Assembly: GCF_023065955.2 (NCBI RefSeq)
Contig: NW_026623100.1
Span: 13,803,001 to 13,867,000, forward strand
Direction of reading: 5' to 3'
DNA from: Ursus arctos
Lineage: Eukaryota > Chordata > Mammalia > Carnivora > Ursidae
Length of the DNA: 64,000 nucleotides
Each line of letters starts with the position of its first letter. Position 1 is the stretch's first letter. Position numbers and translations under genes: made by a program. Shown piece after piece: positions 60,401-64,000 of this stretch. A model generated the notes under the pieces. That model saw only the letters and a list, made by a program, of their open reading frames with translations, was not told where the DNA came from and made no database searches.

Positions 60401-61818
60401 AATGGTTTGGTGAGTGTCATGTTAGTTTCCTCAGGACCCTCAGGAAGAAAAGGCCTCTCATCCAAAAACGTAACAGTTGACGTTGCTAACAGAGTTCCAA
60501 GCACCGTCCCGTCATCCTCTCAAATCCTTTGATTACAAGCACATTTAAGAATATTTTGCAGCCTTTAAATTGGCAAATATTGCCACCTCCAGCATTTTTA
60601 AAAACCGTTAGAGATCAAAATGAACAGGATTTATATTATAATTTCATGATTTTCTACCCTCACCTTGGATGGCCCAGTGAAAACAGAGGTAACATACACT
60701 GAGAAAGTAAGGCTTTGTGAGTCACAATATTATTATTTTAAAACTAACTTTCTTGCTGAAGAACAACGCCAAGTCCCAAAATGTAGATGTGACTACTGAT
60801 AAATGTAACAATCATGATCACTAATTTAATATTTTAAATAATATTTTATATGTAATTAATTATATTTAGAGATATAACGTTAAAGTTACTTGTTTAAATA
60901 GCTTGTTATTATATAAGAATGTATGTTTTAAGAATAAAACTCAACTGAACCAAAATTAAAAGGGAGCCCCACTCCTGAGCTATGCTTTTTGGGGAAGAAA
61001 ACCTGGATGTAGAAACCTGGTTTCTTCTAGACAGATCCTGTAGCTCTGAAAGCCCAGGCAAGGAGACTGGAGGTGATTGTTCTGTGTCCAGTTAATCAGA
61101 AACCACATGAAAGCTTTCTTTGCACCCAGCACCTCCCACTGAAGACTTCCAGAAGATGCGTACAGTACAGGGAACGTGATTTGGTTTACCCTGTTGAACA
61201 CCATCCTGGACGTTTTGACTTGATTTGATTGGATGTCCTTTATCACTCTGCAGTGACACAGAAAAATGACAAAATTTATTATTAGACACAGTGCCAGCCA
61301 GAGGACCCATCCCCAAATCTGACCTAAAGTGAAGGGTGGGGGAGCAGAATATCAGAATACATCTCTTAAGATATTTTAATACGCTCCTGCCATTTCTTTT
61401 TCTCTTTGTACTTGTTTTAATATAAAAACACCCCCTAAACTGTAAAATATATTTCCTTCCCAGCTCTAAAAATAAAGCAGCCTAAATACTGCTGTGAATT
61501 TTTTCATTAAAAAAAAAAAGCACTTCTAGAATATAAGTACGTGCACTTTCTTCAACCTGACCACCTGGAGCACGGGTTTATGAATTGTATAAAAGCATAT
61601 AGCGTTAAGATGTTTACTAAAAATTAGTAATAGGTTTTCCGAGTTATATAATTTAACTTCCCTGTGACTATTTTATAAAAAGTATTACCTCCACTAACAA
61701 AATAATATGTTTTCCTTGATAGATTAGTCATGTACTCACACGACGCTACAGGTGTACCGGGCATATTGCCCCGTGCGGTTGGATGTCATAGAAACACGGA
61801 GTAGGGTGTGGCCGGGGC

Positions 61819-61842
61819 GGGGGGGGGGGGGGGGGGGGGGGG
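61819..61842. repeat. G24 homopolymer
   Basis: 24 consecutive G preceded by gccggggc. A strong quadruplex-forming tract on the plus strand and the RNA-sense strand of CAMKMT. Confidence 0.95.
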
Positions 61843-63250
61843 CGCAACTAAAAACAGTTGTCACTTGACTCCTCACTCATTTTGTTCTTCTCAGAATAAA
61901 GATGTCAGCTGTCCTTTTCTACAAGACATTTCATTTAGAAGACTCTCCTGAAATACTTTCTTCCTGAAATAGACAGAACTGTAGGCCGATGTGTCATTTT
62001 AGTTAATCAAAACAAGTAGGCAAATTAGTCTCTTTTATTTTTTTAATGAATGTAATTTAACGGTATTTAATTTGCATACAGGAAAGTTCACCCAGAAAAA
62101 AAAAAAAGAAGTCTGCATTATAGCACTTTTGTAAACCTCCACAAAGCCCTTCATTAGGAGACCTAATTGATTTTTCCTACCCACTCCTGGGGGGGAGAAA
62201 GCTATCACAGTACCTGCTTATTCACTCAGAGAAGAAATGGGTGTGCCTGATGTTTCAAGCAGAGATTTGGGTTAAAAAGTCCTGTGGCTCTGTTCTTGCA
62301 GGGAGATCTTGGCCAATGCTTGCTCCGAGCATTCAGGAAATCTGTTTTTCTGAGCAATAGGGGAACATCGCTTGTCTCCTTGGTGTCCTCCCCATGGGCC
62401 CAATTTAGTTCAGCTTTGCAGCCTTCACTGGAATTATTTTATTTCTTGTTTATTTAAACCTCCGGAAGAGGGACTTTGCAGCTTTTTACAGTGACACATA
62501 GAATATGCCGAATAAAATAAATGAGAAAGTGAGGGCAATTGAAATCAGAAAGCCAGGATAATGTGATGAAGCCGGGATGAGAGGTCACTTCAGAAAGTAT
62601 ATGCCGTGAGAGCTCTGGTGGTTGATAGAGTTAGGTCATCCGTTTGGCTCTGGGTTGTGCAAGGACCAGAGCAAGAAGAGAAACAAGAACAGTTGTAAGA
62701 TTTAGCATCCAGAAGTTGAAGCAAAAGGGGTTGATCTCAAGTCTAGCTTTGCCCACTGTTGGAACCTGACATGATTTTTCCCGCACACCTGCATCAAGAT
62801 GGCGCTGTGTGATGTAAAGGACCAGCTCCTCAAACATCTCTTCCAGAAATACAGCTTTTCTTGGTACAGGTCCTTTCCCCACTGACTGAAAGAGACTTGC
62901 CTTTGGGCTTGTTGCTCTTTTAAGCAGGTCGGGGCACGGCACCCACGCAGTAGTCATCTACACCCCCCAGCGCCGTAACCCTGGGCCTTGCAAGCGTGCT
63001 CCCTGAATGTACATTTGACAGGTGACCAATCTGCAGCCCAGGGAATTAAAAGAGCTTGCCTGAGGCAAGTAAGTCAACATTTGGTGGTAGAGGCCAGGCT
63101 AGACCCTTCTTCTCTTGCCTCACACCCTACAACTCTTCTCTTCACTGTGCTGATCCCACGTACAGTAAGATCACTGTTTGTGGACTTTCTGAGGGGAGGG
63201 GGGGGTCAGTCGACAGTCACTGCAGAAGCTTTCTTAACTGTGTCCTGTAG

Positions 63251-63317
63251 ACGTGGGAGACATCATCACAAGGAATCAGAAGGCTGGTGCATTTAAAACT
63301 CGGAAAATATCAAGCTG
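63251..63317 (+). CDS. CAMKMT: CAMKMT coding exon (exon 7)
   Basis: This 67-nt exon sits between tgtcctgtag and a strong CTG|gtaaga donor. Its first two bases complete the Asn codon from exon 6; it then reads VGDIITRNQKAGAFKTRKIS followed by S and TG of a split Cys codon. In the family this is the helix after strand beta 2 and the lead-in to beta 3. Compared with the human protein as I remember it, Q to G, V to A and Q to R changes are present, while DIITRNQKAG and KISSC are kept. The intron upstream is 7,291 bp. The next exon is not in the remaining 683 bases. Confidence 0.93.
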
Positions 63318-63377
63318 GTAAGATACCTTTCTTTATTAAAACATTCTGGTTTTCTCTGTGGATGATAATAAAAAATA

Positions 63378-63530
63378 ATAATAGCTAACATTTACTGAGC
63401 ACCTACTGTGGGTCAGGCCCTGTTCTAAGCACTTTGAAAATGTCTTATTTAATGCTCAGAAGAACCCGTAAGGAGGCAGGCAGGCATTTTCATTATCTTC
63501 AGCTAATGAAGAAAACTAAAGTATGTTGAA
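63378..63530 (-). repeat. MIR SINE
   Basis: 'tagctaacatttactgagca', 'cctgttctaagcactttgaa', 'gtcttatttaatgctcagaa'. Confidence 0.85.
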
Positions 63531-63616
63531 CCCTGGGTTGGGAATGATTTCAGGATTGAGAGTATACGGTCTGAGGCTGGGAGAAGCCTTCCTGGGACCT
63601 TCTTATGAAGGCTGTA

Positions 63617-63816
63617 TTCCTCTGGTTCTCAACTTTGGGACAGTCTTGCCCCTGGGGACTCTTTCCTTGTCCTGACTTGGGGAAGAGGATTGCTAGTGGC
63701 ATCTAGTAGACAGAGGCCCGGGAGGCTGTTCGCCATCCTACAATGCACAAGATAATGCCCACGACGAAGACCTATCTGGCCCCAAATGTCAGTAGTGCCA
63801 AGATTGAGAAACCCTG
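63617..63816 (-). mobile_element. hAT-type MITE, same family as 23085-23303
   Basis: Antisense blocks 'ggcatctagtagacagaggc', 'ccatcctacaatgcacaaga' and 'aaatgtcagtagtgccaaga' between gttctcaac and ttgagaaaccctg termini. Non-coding. Confidence 0.8.
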
Positions 63817-64000
63817 CTCTGTTCATGATTTTAAAGTAGTCTAGGTATCCGTTCCCTTTCAGGTTCTGTTCATTCTTATTCAGACTTGGAGAGATGCTTT
63901 ACCCTCAACCAAAACAACGGTGTTTTCTGTGATGCTATGTTTTCTTTTGCTCTGATGATAGAACCTGGAAGAGCGAGTAATCATTTAGTACTTTTCACAT

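Larger units (their letters stand above)
55960..63250 (+). other. CAMKMT: CAMKMT intron 6 (7,291 bp)
   Basis: Lacks SINECs and L1s entirely as far as I can see. Ancient L2/MIR pieces occur only at about 59.7-60.4 kb. Several blocks look like conserved non-coding DNA. Open frames inside (up to 144 codons at 56971-57405, which starts beside a poly-A run) are not genes. Confidence 0.85.
63318..64000 (+). other. CAMKMT: start of CAMKMT intron 7
   Basis: Begins gtaaga. Holds an antisense MIR and a hAT MITE; no further exon is seen. Confidence 0.85.

Noticed and set aside
62631..62957. 108-codon minus-strand frame with a hydrophobic C-terminal stretch
   Set aside because: No homologue recognised and no splice or promoter support; it lies antisense in intron 6.

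Overview
This is vertebrate nuclear DNA: about 64 kb of mostly intronic sequence from a carnivoran mammal, most likely a bear or giant panda. It carries 24 copies of the tRNA-Lys-derived carnivore SINE (SINEC, can-SINE). Three of them (7108-7306, 40104-40300, 44377-44576) have the diagnostic body I associate with ursids. The assignment to Carnivora is firm; the assignment to Ursidae rests on my memory of subfamily sequences.

The only gene I can support is CAMKMT (calmodulin-lysine N-methyltransferase), on the + strand. Four short coding exons lie at 52643-52703, 54765-54819, 55896-55959 and 63251-63317. All have canonical AG/GT borders and join into one uninterrupted frame of 82 codons, covering the front of the SAM-binding methyltransferase fold including motif I. 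I number them 4-7 after the human gene. The first 52.6 kb is then the 3' part of a very large upstream intron, followed by introns of 2,061, 1,076 and 7,291 bp and the start of the next. I did not see the preceding or following exon.

Layout. 1-30.5 kb is dense with repeats: SINECs, ancient L2, MIR and L3 elements, L1M 3' ends, a MaLR LTR and hAT MITEs, often nested two or three deep. 30.5-39.7 kb has no SINE and few other repeats. 39.7-50.6 kb is again repeat-rich, with L2, MIR and HAL1/L1 and a striking 280-bp inverted duplication. 50.6-64 kb holds the four exons, has no SINE, and contains several blocks that look like conserved non-coding sequence.

In human, CAMKMT lies next to the homeobox genes SIX3 and SIX2. 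The repeat-poor stretches could therefore be distal regulatory sequence for them, but this is inference from gene order and composition. I found no tRNA, rRNA, CRISPR, prokaryotic or viral coding system, and no convincing undescribed system. The best leads are the inverted L1 duplication, a possible antisense exon at 51494-51558, and the weak splice donor after exon 6.
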